NCBI GenBank assembly: GCA_903854805.1 | Contig: CAINXK010000575.1 | Span: forward strand, 1-10,406 | Reading direction: 5' to 3' | From: an uncultured Anaerolineae bacterium | Lineage (GTDB): Bacteria; Chloroflexota; Anaerolineae; Anaerolineales; Villigracilaceae | Length of the DNA stretch: 10,406 nt | Shown: in pieces, positions 1-8,500 of the stretch | How the letters are laid out: the number at the start of each line of letters is the position of its first letter | How positions within the stretch are numbered: the first letter of the stretch is position 1 | The notes under the pieces: model-generated | The model's input: the letters and a program-made list of their open reading frames with translations, nothing else | Told to the model about the DNA's origin: nothing | Database searches by the model: none | Program-made: the position numbers and the translations under genes

Positions 1-123
1 ATCCGGGCCGCGCTGGAGATCGGAGCCAATACCTGCCTGTACAAACCTCTTGAAATTTCTGACCTGTTGGAGAAATTGAGCCGGTTCCAATTGGACCGTT
101 TGCGTGGTGCCCTTGATAATTAA
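1..123 (+). CDS. Response regulator receiver domain, C-terminal end (5' end outside window)
   Basis: The reading frame is open from base 1 to a TAA at 121-123 and gives 40 codons. It matches the last part of a CheY-like receiver: an alanine-rich helix ending in [13 protein letters not shown], where the Lys encoded at 43-45 followed by Pro is the conserved beta-5 lysine that contacts the phosphoryl group. A short alpha-5 helix ([10 protein letters not shown]) follows and then about ten residues. Nothing resembling a DNA-binding output domain follows, so this is either a stand-alone receiver or the last receiver of a hybrid kinase. The phosphoacceptor Asp lies outside the window. The stop is 38 nt from the next gene's start on the same strand, which suggests co-transcription with the hybrid kinase downstream. 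Receiver identity is well supported; the full architecture is unknown. Confidence 0.85.
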   Translation: MRAALEIGANTCLYKPLEISDLLEKLSRFQLDRLRGALDN

Positions 124-150
124 GCCGGCAGGCGTCAAGCGTACTGGCCT

Positions 151-154
151 GGAG
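151..154 (+). promoter_or_regulatory. Ribosome binding site of the first hybrid kinase
   Basis: GGAG sits 7 nt before the ATG at 162. This supports that start. The receiver domain begins almost immediately after it, with the acidic residues at 12-14, so no upstream start is needed. Confidence 0.7.
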
Positions 155-161
155 TATAAAA

Positions 162-3100
162 ATGGATGAGAGGATCCCTCGGATTCTAATTCTGGATGAT
201 GATCCCAGCCTGCTGATAACTTTGCGCGATATCCTCAAAGACAAGGGCTTCGAGCCGGTTCCCGTGCAAACCGGGGCCGCTGCGTTGGCCCAGGTTGAAC
301 AGCAGCCGGTTGATGTGGCCCTGATCGACTTGCGCCTGGGAGATATCTCAGGCCTGGAAGCGTTGCAAGGTATCAAGACCCGCTGTCCAAAAGCCGAGTG
401 CATCCTGATGACCGGTTATGCTTCACAGAGTTCAGCCATCGAAGCCATTCAGCTAGGTGCGTATGGCTTTTTCCAAAAGCCGTTTGACATGGAAGAGCTG
501 CTGCTTTCGATCCATCGGGCGCTGGAAAAACACAATACAGAAGAAGCACTCAGGCAAAGCGAAGCGCAGTACAGGCTGCTTGCCAACAATATTTCAGATG
601 TAATCTGGATTCTGGAACTGGAAACCTGGCGCTTTACATACATCAGTCCTTCTGTCGAAGAGTTGCGAGGTTTTACGGTGGCAGAAGCACTTACCCAGAA
701 CATGGCAGCGAGTTTTACACCCGCTTCGCTTGAACATCTTCAGAAAATTTTACCTGAACGACTGGCAGGAGCGAAACGAGGCGCGAAGATCTCGTTCATC
801 GACGAAGTCGAACAATTCGTCAAGGATGGCAGCACGGTCTGGGTAGAGATAACCACCCATTTTATTTTAAACACGGAAAGTGCTCATTGGGAAATTTACG
901 GCGTTTCGCGTGACATTACCGGGCGCCGAAAAGCTGATCAGGCCTTGCGCGAGAGTGAAGAACACTATCGGGCCGTCATCACTTCAGCAACCGATGGCTT
1001 CGTCAGCATAAACGCAACCGGAAATATTGTAGGCTGGAACAAAAGCGCAGAAAAGCTATTTGGCTACCCTGAATTAGAGATCTTGGGACAGCCGCTCTCA
1101 TTATTGATGCCAGATGGCTACCTGGCATCGCACACAGCGGGCATCGCCAGGGTCCGGGCTGGGGGAAGGAAAAACGTAATTGGGAAAATTGTTGAATTTG
1201 AAGGATTGCGCAAAAATGGGACCAGATTTCCACTGGAACTTTCCTTATCAGAATGGCAGGTTGCCGAAGGTCAATTTTTCACTGCCATCATTCGCGATAT
1301 CACCGAACGCAAACAGTCAATCGATAATCTGCAAAAACGGACCCAACAGCTGGCGTTGATCAACGAGATAGGGCGTGAAATCGCAGCCGTCCTGGAACTT
1401 CAAGAAGTACTCGAGCTGGCTGTCCAAAATATTCACAAAGCGTTTGGTTTTCCACATGTGGCGCTCTTCTTTTTCAACACTCAACGTGACGAATTAATTC
1501 TAAAAGCCAGAATCGGAAAATTTGAGCGGTTTACCACAGATGAGTACCGCATCAAATCCGGAGAAGGCATGGTCGGCTGGACTGGCAGGCATGGTAAAAA
1601 GCTGTTATCCAATGATGTGGACAGCCACCAAAAGTTTAAAAATCCCTTTCCCGAACTGATACAGATCACACGCTCAGAACTCTGCCTGCCATTGATGGTC
1701 GGCAAACAGGTGGTAGGTGTGCTGGACGTGCAAAACCCCAGCGTCAACAGCTTTAGCGAAGAAGATGTTTCGGTGTTGGAAATCCTCGCCGCGCAGATGG
1801 CCGTGGCCATTGAAAATGCCCGCCTCTATCATGATGCTCAAGCCGAGCTGGCAGAACGCAAGCGGACCCAAACCGAACTACAAGAACAACACGCCCATCT
1901 GGAAGAGCTGGTCAACCTGCGGACCGCCGCATTAAATAATTCCAAAGAACAGGCAGAGGCCGCCGACCGTGCCAAAAGCGATTTTCTGGCTGTCATGAGC
2001 CATGAAATCCGCACCCCGATTAACGGAGTACTGGGTTTGGCCCATCTTCTCCTGCAAACCAACTTAAATGACAAACAACGCCATTACCTGACCAATCTAC
2101 AGATTTCGGGAGATGCGTTACTGGCAACCATCAACGAGATCCTCGATTTTTCAAAAATCGAATCTGGCAAACTTAGCCTTGAGTCAACGAATTTCAGCCT
2201 GGACGAGGTACTTAACAGTCTCTCCAGCGTTCTGGCGTACCGGGCACAGGAAAAAGGCCTTGAACTGATCTTTCACACAGCCCCAGATATCCCCAACAGC
2301 CTGGTAGGTGATCCATCTCGATTAGGGCAGATACTGAATAACCTGGTGAGCAATGCCATCAAATTCACTTCAGCAGGCGAAGTGATCGTCAAAACCAAGC
2401 TCCGCGAACAAACCGCCGGGCGTGTCATTCTTGAATTTTCGGTGCACGATACGGGCATCGGCCTTACAGAAAAACAAATCTCACAGTTGTTCCAACCCTT
2501 TACCCAGGCCGATAGTTCGACCAGTCGCAAATATGGCGGTTCCGGGCTTGGATTGACCATCAGCCAGCGGCTGGTGCAAATGATGGGTGAGGGCATCACG
2601 GTTGAAAGCCAATTTGGGCAGGGAAGCCGTTTCTCATTTGCAGTGGCACTAGGCCACGTTTCAGACCAGGCCGTTACAGGTGAAAAACCATTTCCAAATA
2701 TTCCAGCAATGGATGGGCGGCGTGTGCTGGTCGTGGACGACAATCTCAATGCCCTGGAAGCACTCCAAATTGTGCTCGAATCCTTCGCCTGCCAGGTAAC
2801 GGTTATGGCCTCTGCCGAAGCAAGCCTGGAATTGATTGCCGATCCAAAGTCAGGGGTACTATTTGATCTGATTTTAATGGATCGAAACATGCCCGGTGGT
2901 ATGGATGGCATGCAAGCAATCCGGCGCATTAAGCATAACCCGTTGTATAAAAACATCCCTGCCATATTGATGGTCAATGCCAAAGAGCTGGTGCTCCAAA
3001 TGCAAGATGAAAACCTGGATGGCTATTTAACCAAACCCATTACGCGTTCAACGCTATTTGACACACTCATGCAGGTCTTCTGGCCCCAAAATCCAAATAA

Positions 3101-4010
3101 AATAAATCCAGGCTCGCAGCCTGTTACAGGAGAAACTCTGGAAAAGCTGCGCGGCGGGCACATCCTGCTGGTAGAAGACAATGAAATCAACCAGCTGGTA
3201 GCTATGGAGATCCTGAAAAATATGGGCTTGCAGGTACTAATCGCAAATAATGGCGATGAAGCCGTTGAGATGGTCAAGAGAGATCACTTTGATGCCATTT
3301 TAATGGATATTCAGATGCCTGGCATGGATGGCTATCAAACTGCCCTGCAAATCCGCCAGAATCAAGCCGCTGATTCGGCGCTCCTTCCGATCATCGCCAT
3401 GACCGCCAATGCCATGCAAGGTGATCGCCAAAAAGCCCTGGATGCTGGTCTAAACGATTACGTTTCCAAGCCGGTCGATATTGCCAAACTTGCCAATGTT
3501 TTACAACACTGGGTGCATCCCCAGGTTTTGGAGAAAAACACACCCGTCTTCAGCAATATCGGTGGCCTTGATAATACGCAGCCTGCATTAAAACCCTACC
3601 CAGATAACCGCCCACTTGACCAGGAAAGTACGCCAAGCGCTGATCGCCCAGCGACACCCGACCCACTCGATATGGTTTCCGCCTTGGCCCGCCTCGGAGA
3701 TAACAAAGAGCTTTACAGACGGTTATTATCGATGTTCCATACCGGGCATGAACATACTGCGCAGACAATCTGGACGGCCTTGAAGAACAACGATAATGAA
3801 CTTGCCTTACGACTGGCGCACACGCTCAAAGGACAGGCAGGCGCTATCGGCGCAGATGAATTACGCTCGGCGGCAAAACAACTCGAAACCGCCATTGCAC
3901 AGGCAAACGAGCCTTCTTATAAGACCAATCTGGCGCATGTGGAACAGAAACTTGCGATTGTCTTGGCTTCGATTGTCACAATCATTCAAAACGAAACAAT
4001 CTATGAATAA
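162..4010 (+). CDS. Soluble hybrid histidine kinase, REC-PAS-PAS-GAF-HisKA-HATPase-REC-REC-Hpt (1282 aa)
   Basis: A multi-step phosphorelay sensor kinase with no transmembrane segment or signal peptide, so probably cytoplasmic. Domains in order: receiver 1 (about 5-120; acidic D12-D14, phosphoacceptor D56, T84, K106); PAS 1 (about 130-258); PAS 2 (about 262-386), which has His324 where FixL has its haem ligand; GAF (about 397-552); coiled coil (about 550-600); HisKA with H-box SHEIRTP, phospho-His H614; HATPase (about 710-835) with N731, DTGIG at 763-767 and GGSGLGL at 792-798; receiver 2 (D859, D860, D907, K958, but Val where Thr/Ser is expected); receiver 3 (E1005, D1006, D1049, K1103, with AMTAN intact); a Pro/Ser-rich linker; and an Hpt domain with HTLKG, His1220. 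Autophosphorylation, Asp transfer and Hpt relay all look possible. Signal and final target are unknown. It probably forms an operon with the upstream receiver gene. Confidence 0.95.
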   Translation: MDERIPRILILDDDPSLLITLRDILKDKGFEPVPVQTGAAALAQVEQQPVDVALIDLRLGDISGLEALQGIKTRCPKAECILMTGYASQSSAIEAIQLGAYGFFQKPFDMEELLLSIHRALEKHNTEEALRQSEAQYRLLANNISDVIWILELETWRFTYISPSVEELRGFTVAEALTQNMAASFTPASLEHLQKILPERLAGAKRGAKISFIDEVEQFVKDGSTVWVEITTHFILNTESAHWEIYGVSRDITGRRKADQALRESEEHYRAVITSATDGFVSINATGNIVGWNKSAEKLFGYPELEILGQPLSLLMPDGYLASHTAGIARVRAGGRKNVIGKIVEFEGLRKNGTRFPLELSLSEWQVAEGQFFTAIIRDITERKQSIDNLQKRTQQLALINEIGREIAAVLELQEVLELAVQNIHKAFGFPHVALFFFNTQRDELILKARIGKFERFTTDEYRIKSGEGMVGWTGRHGKKLLSNDVDSHQKFKNPFPELIQITRSELCLPLMVGKQVVGVLDVQNPSVNSFSEEDVSVLEILAAQMAVAIENARLYHDAQAELAERKRTQTELQEQHAHLEELVNLRTAALNNSKEQAEAADRAKSDFLAVMSHEIRTPINGVLGLAHLLLQTNLNDKQRHYLTNLQISGDALLATINEILDFSKIESGKLSLESTNFSLDEVLNSLSSVLAYRAQEKGLELIFHTAPDIPNSLVGDPSRLGQILNNLVSNAIKFTSAGEVIVKTKLREQTAGRVILEFSVHDTGIGLTEKQISQLFQPFTQADSSTSRKYGGSGLGLTISQRLVQMMGEGITVESQFGQGSRFSFAVALGHVSDQAVTGEKPFPNIPAMDGRRVLVVDDNLNALEALQIVLESFACQVTVMASAEASLELIADPKSGVLFDLILMDRNMPGGMDGMQAIRRIKHNPLYKNIPAILMVNAKELVLQMQDENLDGYLTKPITRSTLFDTLMQVFWPQNPNKINPGSQPVTGETLEKLRGGHILLVEDNEINQLVAMEILKNMGLQVLIANNGDEAVEMVKRDHFDAILMDIQMPGMDGYQTALQIRQNQAADSALLPIIAMTANAMQGDRQKALDAGLNDYVSKPVDIAKLANVLQHWVHPQVLEKNTPVFSNIGGLDNTQPALKPYPDNRPLDQESTPSADRPATPDPLDMVSALARLGDNKELYRRLLSMFHTGHEHTAQTIWTALKNNDNELALRLAHTLKGQAGAIGADELRSAAKQLETAIAQANEPSYKTNLAHVEQKLAIVLASIVTIIQNETIYE

Positions 4011-4254
4011 CTGCCCTGCCAAAGAGATTCTAGACCCGCGGCAAGGTACCCAAAAAACTGCCCCGCACCAATTTTGAATTTTCCCTATGCAAAAAAAGGT
4101 TATTGCTATAAAATGTAACAAATAAAGTCCAATTTATCCAGTTTACTCAAAAAGCAGGTATGGTTGGGTTTTTACTTGTCTGCAAAAAAGGCTTAGGCCT
4201 GGTAACCAACAGGAAAATTTTTCTGTCATAATTTATATTTTCGCGGAGAATAAA
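4011..4254. other. Intergenic region between the first hybrid kinase and the lipoprotein gene
   Basis: 244 bp, AT-rich, with no ORF of note. I see no convincing hairpin with a T-run after the kinase stop. The promoter of the lipoprotein gene should lie in its right part: the stretch 4227-4239 contains two overlapping -10-like hexamers (CATAAT at 4227-4232 and TATATT at 4234-4239), but neither has a recognisable -35 box at normal spacing. Short A-runs (around 4089-4095 and 4184-4189) may simply reflect base composition. Confidence 0.4.
4245..4250 (+). promoter_or_regulatory. Ribosome binding site of the lipoprotein gene
   Basis: GGAGAA ends 4 nt before the ATG at 4255, with the GGAG core 6 nt away. 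It supports this start, which also gives a textbook lipoprotein signal peptide. Confidence 0.75.
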
Positions 4255-4554
4255 ATGAAAAACAAATTGTTCATCATCATTGCATTGGTACTCAGCTTAA
4301 GCCTGGTACTGACAGCCTGCGGCGCTGCTGCCAAAACCATTACCATTACCAACAATGGAACAGTAAATTATTGCGAACTTCTGGTTAGCAAGTCGGGAGC
4401 CGACGCCTATGGTGAAAACCAGCTTCCGAGTGGCGAGACTGTCACACCCGGAAACAAATTCGATATCCCCGTCACAGAATCGGGCAGCTTCGACGTCAAG
4501 ATCGTCGCTTGCGATGGCGCAGGTGAGCAGGTCCTGACCGTTTCTGTACCGTAG
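4255..4554 (+). CDS. Small secreted lipoprotein of unknown function (99 aa)
   Basis: Residues 1-21 form a classic type II signal peptide: a Lys-containing start (MKNK), a hydrophobic core (LFIIIALVLSLSLVL) and the lipobox LTAC with lipidated Cys22. The mature part is only 78 residues and looks all-beta, beginning with alternating Thr/Ile strands (TITITNNGTVNY). It also carries a spaced pattern Asn-Asn ... Tyr-Gly-Glu-Asn ... Pro-Gly ... Ser-Phe-Asp-Val ... Asp-Gly. That pattern resembles small beta-sandwich domains I associate with other bacterial lipoproteins (typically N-N-G, W/Y-G, L-x-P-G, Y-D, D-x-x-G); the resemblance is by eye only. Cys40 and Cys86 could form a disulfide outside the membrane. 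It would sit on the outer face of the cytoplasmic membrane or in an outer membrane. It has its own ribosome binding site and is followed by a strong hairpin, so it is probably monocistronic. No enzymatic motif is visible. Confidence 0.85.
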   Translation: MKNKLFIIIALVLSLSLVLTACGAAAKTITITNNGTVNYCELLVSKSGADAYGENQLPSGETVTPGNKFDIPVTESGSFDVKIVACDGAGEQVLTVSVP

Positions 4555-4586
4555 TAAAATTCCAAAAATATTTTTTCTGACATACA

Positions 4587-4621
4587 CACCTCCCGCGAGA
4601 CAGTTATGCTCGCGGGAGGTG
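4587..4621 (+). terminator. Strong hairpin, probable transcription terminator of the lipoprotein gene
   Basis: A perfect 13-bp inverted repeat (CACCTCCCGCGAG at 4587-4599 and its complement at 4609-4621) around a 9-nt loop, 32 nt after the lipoprotein stop. Position and stability fit a rho-independent terminator. The following bases (CTATTTAACC) form only a poor U-tract, so efficiency is uncertain. It could also act as an mRNA 3'-end stabiliser. Confidence 0.65.
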
Positions 4622-4764
4622 CTATTTAACCATTGAATAAAGCCTAAGCAGATCGTTTTTTCTCGCTTGCGGCATACTTATCCAGCAGGGAATATAGACC
4701 TGGCAAACAGCACTTCAAAAATATTATTAATCGCAGCTTGTCATGGATGCGATACAATAACTTT
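4622..4764. other. Intergenic region upstream of the kdpD remnant
   Basis: 143 bp with no gene. A TACAAT hexamer at 4753-4758 could be a -10 box, placing a transcript start near the ATG at 4765, but no -35 box is evident at 16-18 bp. No Shine-Dalgarno sequence precedes any candidate start, which fits either a leaderless transcript or an unused remnant. Confidence 0.3.
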
Positions 4765-5091
4765 ATGGTTAGTATCCCGACCCCCGACCCAGACCAAATA
4801 ATTGCCCAGACGCAGAGTGATAAAAGCTCCACTTCACGCGGCCGGCTCAAAATATTTCTAGGCTATGCAGCCGGAGTAGGCAAGACGTATGCCATGCTCG
4901 AAGCTGCTCACCAGCGCCGCAAAGAAGGCGTGGATGTAGTCATCGGCTACGTCGAAACGCATGCACGCACAGAGACCGACGCCAGACTGGTCGATCTGGA
5001 AATCATCCCCCGCAAATCCATCGACTATCACAACCATAGCCTGCTGGAGTTGGACGTGGAAATCGTCCTATCCAGACATCCCGTTATGGTT
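4765..5091 (+). pseudogene. kdpD: KdpD sensor kinase, N-terminal fragment only (truncated)
   Basis: KdpD is the K+/turgor-responsive sensor kinase that phosphorylates KdpE to induce the KdpFABC potassium pump. About 109 codons are recognisable. From the ATG at 4765 the protein starts with the typical KdpD opening (PDPDQIIAQT, compare PDPDRLLEQT in E. coli). It continues with RGRLKIFLGYAAGVGKTYAML, the KdpD P-loop with Lys40, then VDVVIGYVETH and the conserved IPRK segment. Similarity stops at LSRHPVMV, just before the expected VDELAH motif. The frame then runs through unrelated sequence to a stop at 5224-5226. The rest of the cytoplasmic domain, the USP-like domain, four membrane helices and the whole kinase core are missing (the family is near 900 aa), so it cannot signal as a kinase. 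Starts at 4738 (TTG) and 4747 (ATG) are also in frame, but 4765 fits the family best. Homology ends where an IS-like fragment begins. Confidence 0.85.
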
Positions 5092-5183
5092 TCTTCTCAG
5101 TCATGCCTGATCTCCTGTTTTTTCAGTTTACGCTATCACGACATTTTTTGCGTCCACTTTTTCCGGGCAAGTCCAATCAGACA
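5087..5183 (-). mobile_element. Terminal fragment of an IS3-like insertion sequence
   Basis: Read on the - strand, the segment starts with TGGACTTGCCCGG followed by a GTGGAC motif (complement of about 5153-5175), which resembles the terminal inverted repeats of many IS3-family elements. About 50 bp further in there is an AGGAG ribosome binding site (complement of 5112-5116), then 7 nt, then an ATG at 5104-5102 opening the peptide MTEKKP. An MTEKK-like beginning is usual for IS3-type OrfA transposases. The frame meets a stop at 5086-5084, just where kdpD homology begins, so only the end of the element and six codons remain. The outer limit is uncertain within 5175-5183, and no second inverted repeat or target duplication was found. 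The family assignment is from memory of such ends, not from a search. Confidence 0.55.
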
Positions 5184-5502
5184 ATTACTGCACAAGAAGA
5201 TTCATGGTTCGGCACCATTGCGGTAGAGCTGCGAGTTACCCGACAGACCCCGCATATCATCTAGAATCTCTTACTGGACAAATCTTGGCGTCGGCAAGGA
5301 TTTGCTGCGCTGATGCGAAACTATCGCACCAGGGTTTTCACCTGTACCTGTGGTACTGGCGCAGGCAGAAATACTTGCGTTCGCAAAAGGCAAGTAACAA
5401 TTGAATTAAAACGAAACCTATCACCGGAACGTTATCAACTACGATGACGACACACACGCCAATCGGGTATTGCGGCAGGAGTTCATGAGTGGATTAATTC
5501 AT
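5184..5502. other. Region without a recognisable gene
   Basis: About 320 bp. Short open frames exist on the + strand (5204-5404, and a frame open between the stops near 5254 and 5445). About 50 codons without a start lie on the - strand between the second kinase's end and about 5345. None has a ribosome binding site or a sequence I recognise, and none resembles the missing parts of KdpD. The region also holds the 3' flank of the second kinase, where I see no clear terminator hairpin. It is best read as decayed sequence or the far side of a rearrangement. Confidence 0.4.
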
Positions 5503-8500
5503 TTACATCAGCCTGGCAATCGAGGCCATCACGACCGCCAGCTTTTGTTCCACCTGCACCAGAAGCGGCTCGAACAAAGGCTCATTCCCTTCCCCAACGG
5601 CCGTTTCCAAATCCTTTGCCGCCGCGCGCAATTCGTCTGCGCCCATCGTGCCAGCCAATCCTTTGAGCGTGTGCGACAATCGGTGAGCAAGTTCCAGGTC
5701 ATTGCCCTGCACGGCTGTCCGGATCGCTGTTCCATCCTGCGCATGCTCAGCATGGAACAGCAACAGCAAACGATGATATAGCGCCTTGTTGTTGCCCAGG
5801 CGGGTGAGCGCGCTGTTCATATCAATAGATTTGAGCGCCGCAGGTAACAGCTCCTGTTCCACATGAGAATCAGGGGAAGGTGCCGGGGCAGGAATATCGT
5901 CTTTCGGGTCATCGGTTGGCTGGAAGCCTTTCCCAGGCGGAGTCTCAATGGATGGATGATCCAACCAGCGCACCAATACGCTGGCAAGCTGGGCCACGTC
6001 CACCGGCTTCGAAACGTAATCGCTCATTCCAGCTTCCAACGCCTTCTGGCTGTCACCATTGAGGGCATTCGCGGTCATGGCGATGATCGGTATTTGATCA
6101 GGATCTGAACGCAGATTTGTGCCCCGGATTTGCGCGGTGGCCTGGTAGCCATTCATGCCCGGCATCTGGATGTCCATCAAGATGGCATCATAGCTGCCCT
6201 GCCTGGCCATCTCAACAGCTTGTTCGCCATCATCGGCCACCGAAACCAGCAAGCCCATTTGTTGCAAGATCTCGACCGCCACCATCTGGTTAATTTCGTT
6301 GTCTTCCACCAGTAGAATATGTTTGCCGCGCAATTTTCCCAGGGTTTCAGAAGAAATTTTTTCTTGCGTGGGCCGGGCGTGTGTCAGAGCTTGATGCCCA
6401 AATACCTGCATAACGGCATCAAACAATTGCGAACGGGTGATGGGTTTTAGCAGGCTGCCATTCAGTCCCTCAGCGCTGGCTTTTTGCTGCACATCTTCCT
6501 GGTTGCCAAGCAGAATAATCGGCGTTCTTGCCAGACGCCCATCACTCCTGATGCACCTGGCGGCTTCCAACCCATCCATCCCGCCAGGAAATTTCCAGTC
6601 CATTAACACCAATCTGAAAGGGTCATCCCCGGCTTTATTCAGCAGCAGTAACCCTTCTTCAGCGCACTGGGCTGTAGTTACTTTGAAAGCAAAGGATTCC
6701 AGCGTGCTTCTCAGAAATTCCTGCGTGGCTTCATGCTGATCCACTACCAATATCCGCAAGCCCGCCAGTTCAGGAGCAGCCTGGGCCAGGTTTATGGTCC
6801 CTGCCAGGTTAATCGTGGGGTTGGGTTCGGGCTGCTGCTCAAATGCAATAATGCAGGTAAATACTGAGCCAACTCCGATCTGGCTTGCTGCCCAAATATC
6901 GCCGCCCATCATTTTGACCAGCTTCTGGCTGATGGACAGCCCCAGGCCCGTGCCGCCATATTTGCGACTGATGGAGCTGTCGGCCTGGCTGAATGGTTGA
7001 AACAGGTGCGAGATTTGTTCTTCCGTCATCCCAATGCCCGTGTCGCGCACCGAGAATTCAAGCACTGCCGGGTTGTTTTTCACGGGACTGTCGCCCACTG
7101 CACTGTCGTGCAAAGGACTGTCGCGCTGCTCGACCGGCCTTACCTTGACAACTACCTCGCCCTCCTGGGTAAACTTAATGGCATTACTCACCAGATTGAG
7201 CAAGATCTGGCCCAACCGCTGCGGGTCACCGATAAGCAGGCGTGGGACATTCATTTCGGTGTGAAAGACCAGTTCCAGGTCTTTTCCATGTGCGCGCGCT
7301 GCCAGCAAGTCGGAGATACCGCGCAGCACATCTTCCAGGTTGAAATCGACCCGCTCGAGAGTCAATTTCCCGGCTTCGATTTTCGAGAAGTTCAGAATAT
7401 CATTGATGGTCGCCATCAATAATTCACCAGAGTATTGCAAATGATTCAAGTAATCGCGTTGTTTTTCGCTCAATTCGGTTTGCAGCGCCAGGTAAGTCAG
7501 GCCCATCACGCCATTTAAGGGGGTGCGGATTTCGTGGCTCATGACCGCCAGAAAATCGCTCTTGGTGCGGTTGGCAGACTCGGCCTGCTCTTTGGCAATT
7601 TCCAACTCGGATGTGCGTTCCTTGACAAGCTCTTCCAGGTGGTCGCGGTATTGCCTTAATTCTCTCTCGGTCTCTTTCTGATCTTCGGCCACGCTAAGCA
7701 GTGTCAAACGGGATCGTTCCGCATTTGCCAGCAGGCGTTGTAATTCAATTTGGGCTGAATTGACCTGGTCTTCAGCTTGTTTGCGTTCGGTGATGTCCAC
7801 AAACGTAATGATGGCAGATTCTAACTGCCCTGCGGCATCCCAGATGGGCAACCCGTTCACAAGAACCCAGCATACCTGTTCTGCGATAGGATGAAAGATC
7901 CCCAATGCGAAATTCTGCAAAGGTTGGTGGGTTGAAAGAACCTGGTTGATTGGATATTCGGCCAATGTCATCGGGGTTCCATCCGCGCGTAAAAAGTGCC
8001 ATTGTGGGTCCATGGCTTGCTTTCCGAGCATTTGTTCTGGCGTTATGCCCAACAATTCACAGGCTCGTTTATTAAAGTAAAGGATGGACGTATCTGGGGC
8101 ATGGGTAACCACGCCAGAGCTAAGATTATCCAACAATTCAATGTATTTCTTCTCGCTGACGCGCAGCGCTTCTTCCACCTGCTTGAATTCATGAATGTCG
8201 GTGCATGTACCAAACCACTTGAGAATAGTGCCCCGCTCGTCCAGTAAAGGTGCGCCACGGATCAACCACCAGGTATAGGCGCCATCTGCGCGGCGCAAGC
8301 GACATTCGAGATCATACGTGCTGCCATTTTTTGTGGCGCTTTGCCAGGCGTCCCATGCCCGCTGCTGGTCATCAGGATGGAACGGTTTATTCCAGCCATG
8401 ACCGTAACTCTCTTCCAATGTCAGACCTGTGTAATCCACCCATTGCTGATTATAGTAAATATTCGAACCGTCCGGCTGGGTAACCCAGACAATTTGCGGC

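Noticed and set aside
2273..2983. Long open frame of 236 codons on the - strand inside kinase 1
   Set aside because: It lies wholly opposite the ATPase/receiver region of a clear gene, its translation is Ser/Arg-rich without any known motif, and such shadows are common opposite conserved coding sequence.
4011..4150. Terminator after kinase 1
   Set aside because: I found only weak short complementary stretches and A-runs, with no stable stem followed by a T-run.
4738..4758. Sigma-70 promoter made of TTGTCA (4738-4743) and TACAAT (4753-4758)
   Set aside because: The spacing is only 9 bp, far too short for a functional -35/-10 pair.
4738..4764. TTG at 4738 or ATG at 4747 as start of the kdpD fragment
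   Set aside because: Neither has a ribosome binding site, and KdpD proteins normally begin only a few residues before the PDPDQ segment, which fits the ATG at 4765.
5204..5404. Open frame of 66 codons on the + strand in the unassigned region
   Set aside because: It overlaps the end of the chimeric kdpD frame, has no ribosome binding site, and its Cys/Trp/Arg/His-rich translation matches nothing I know.
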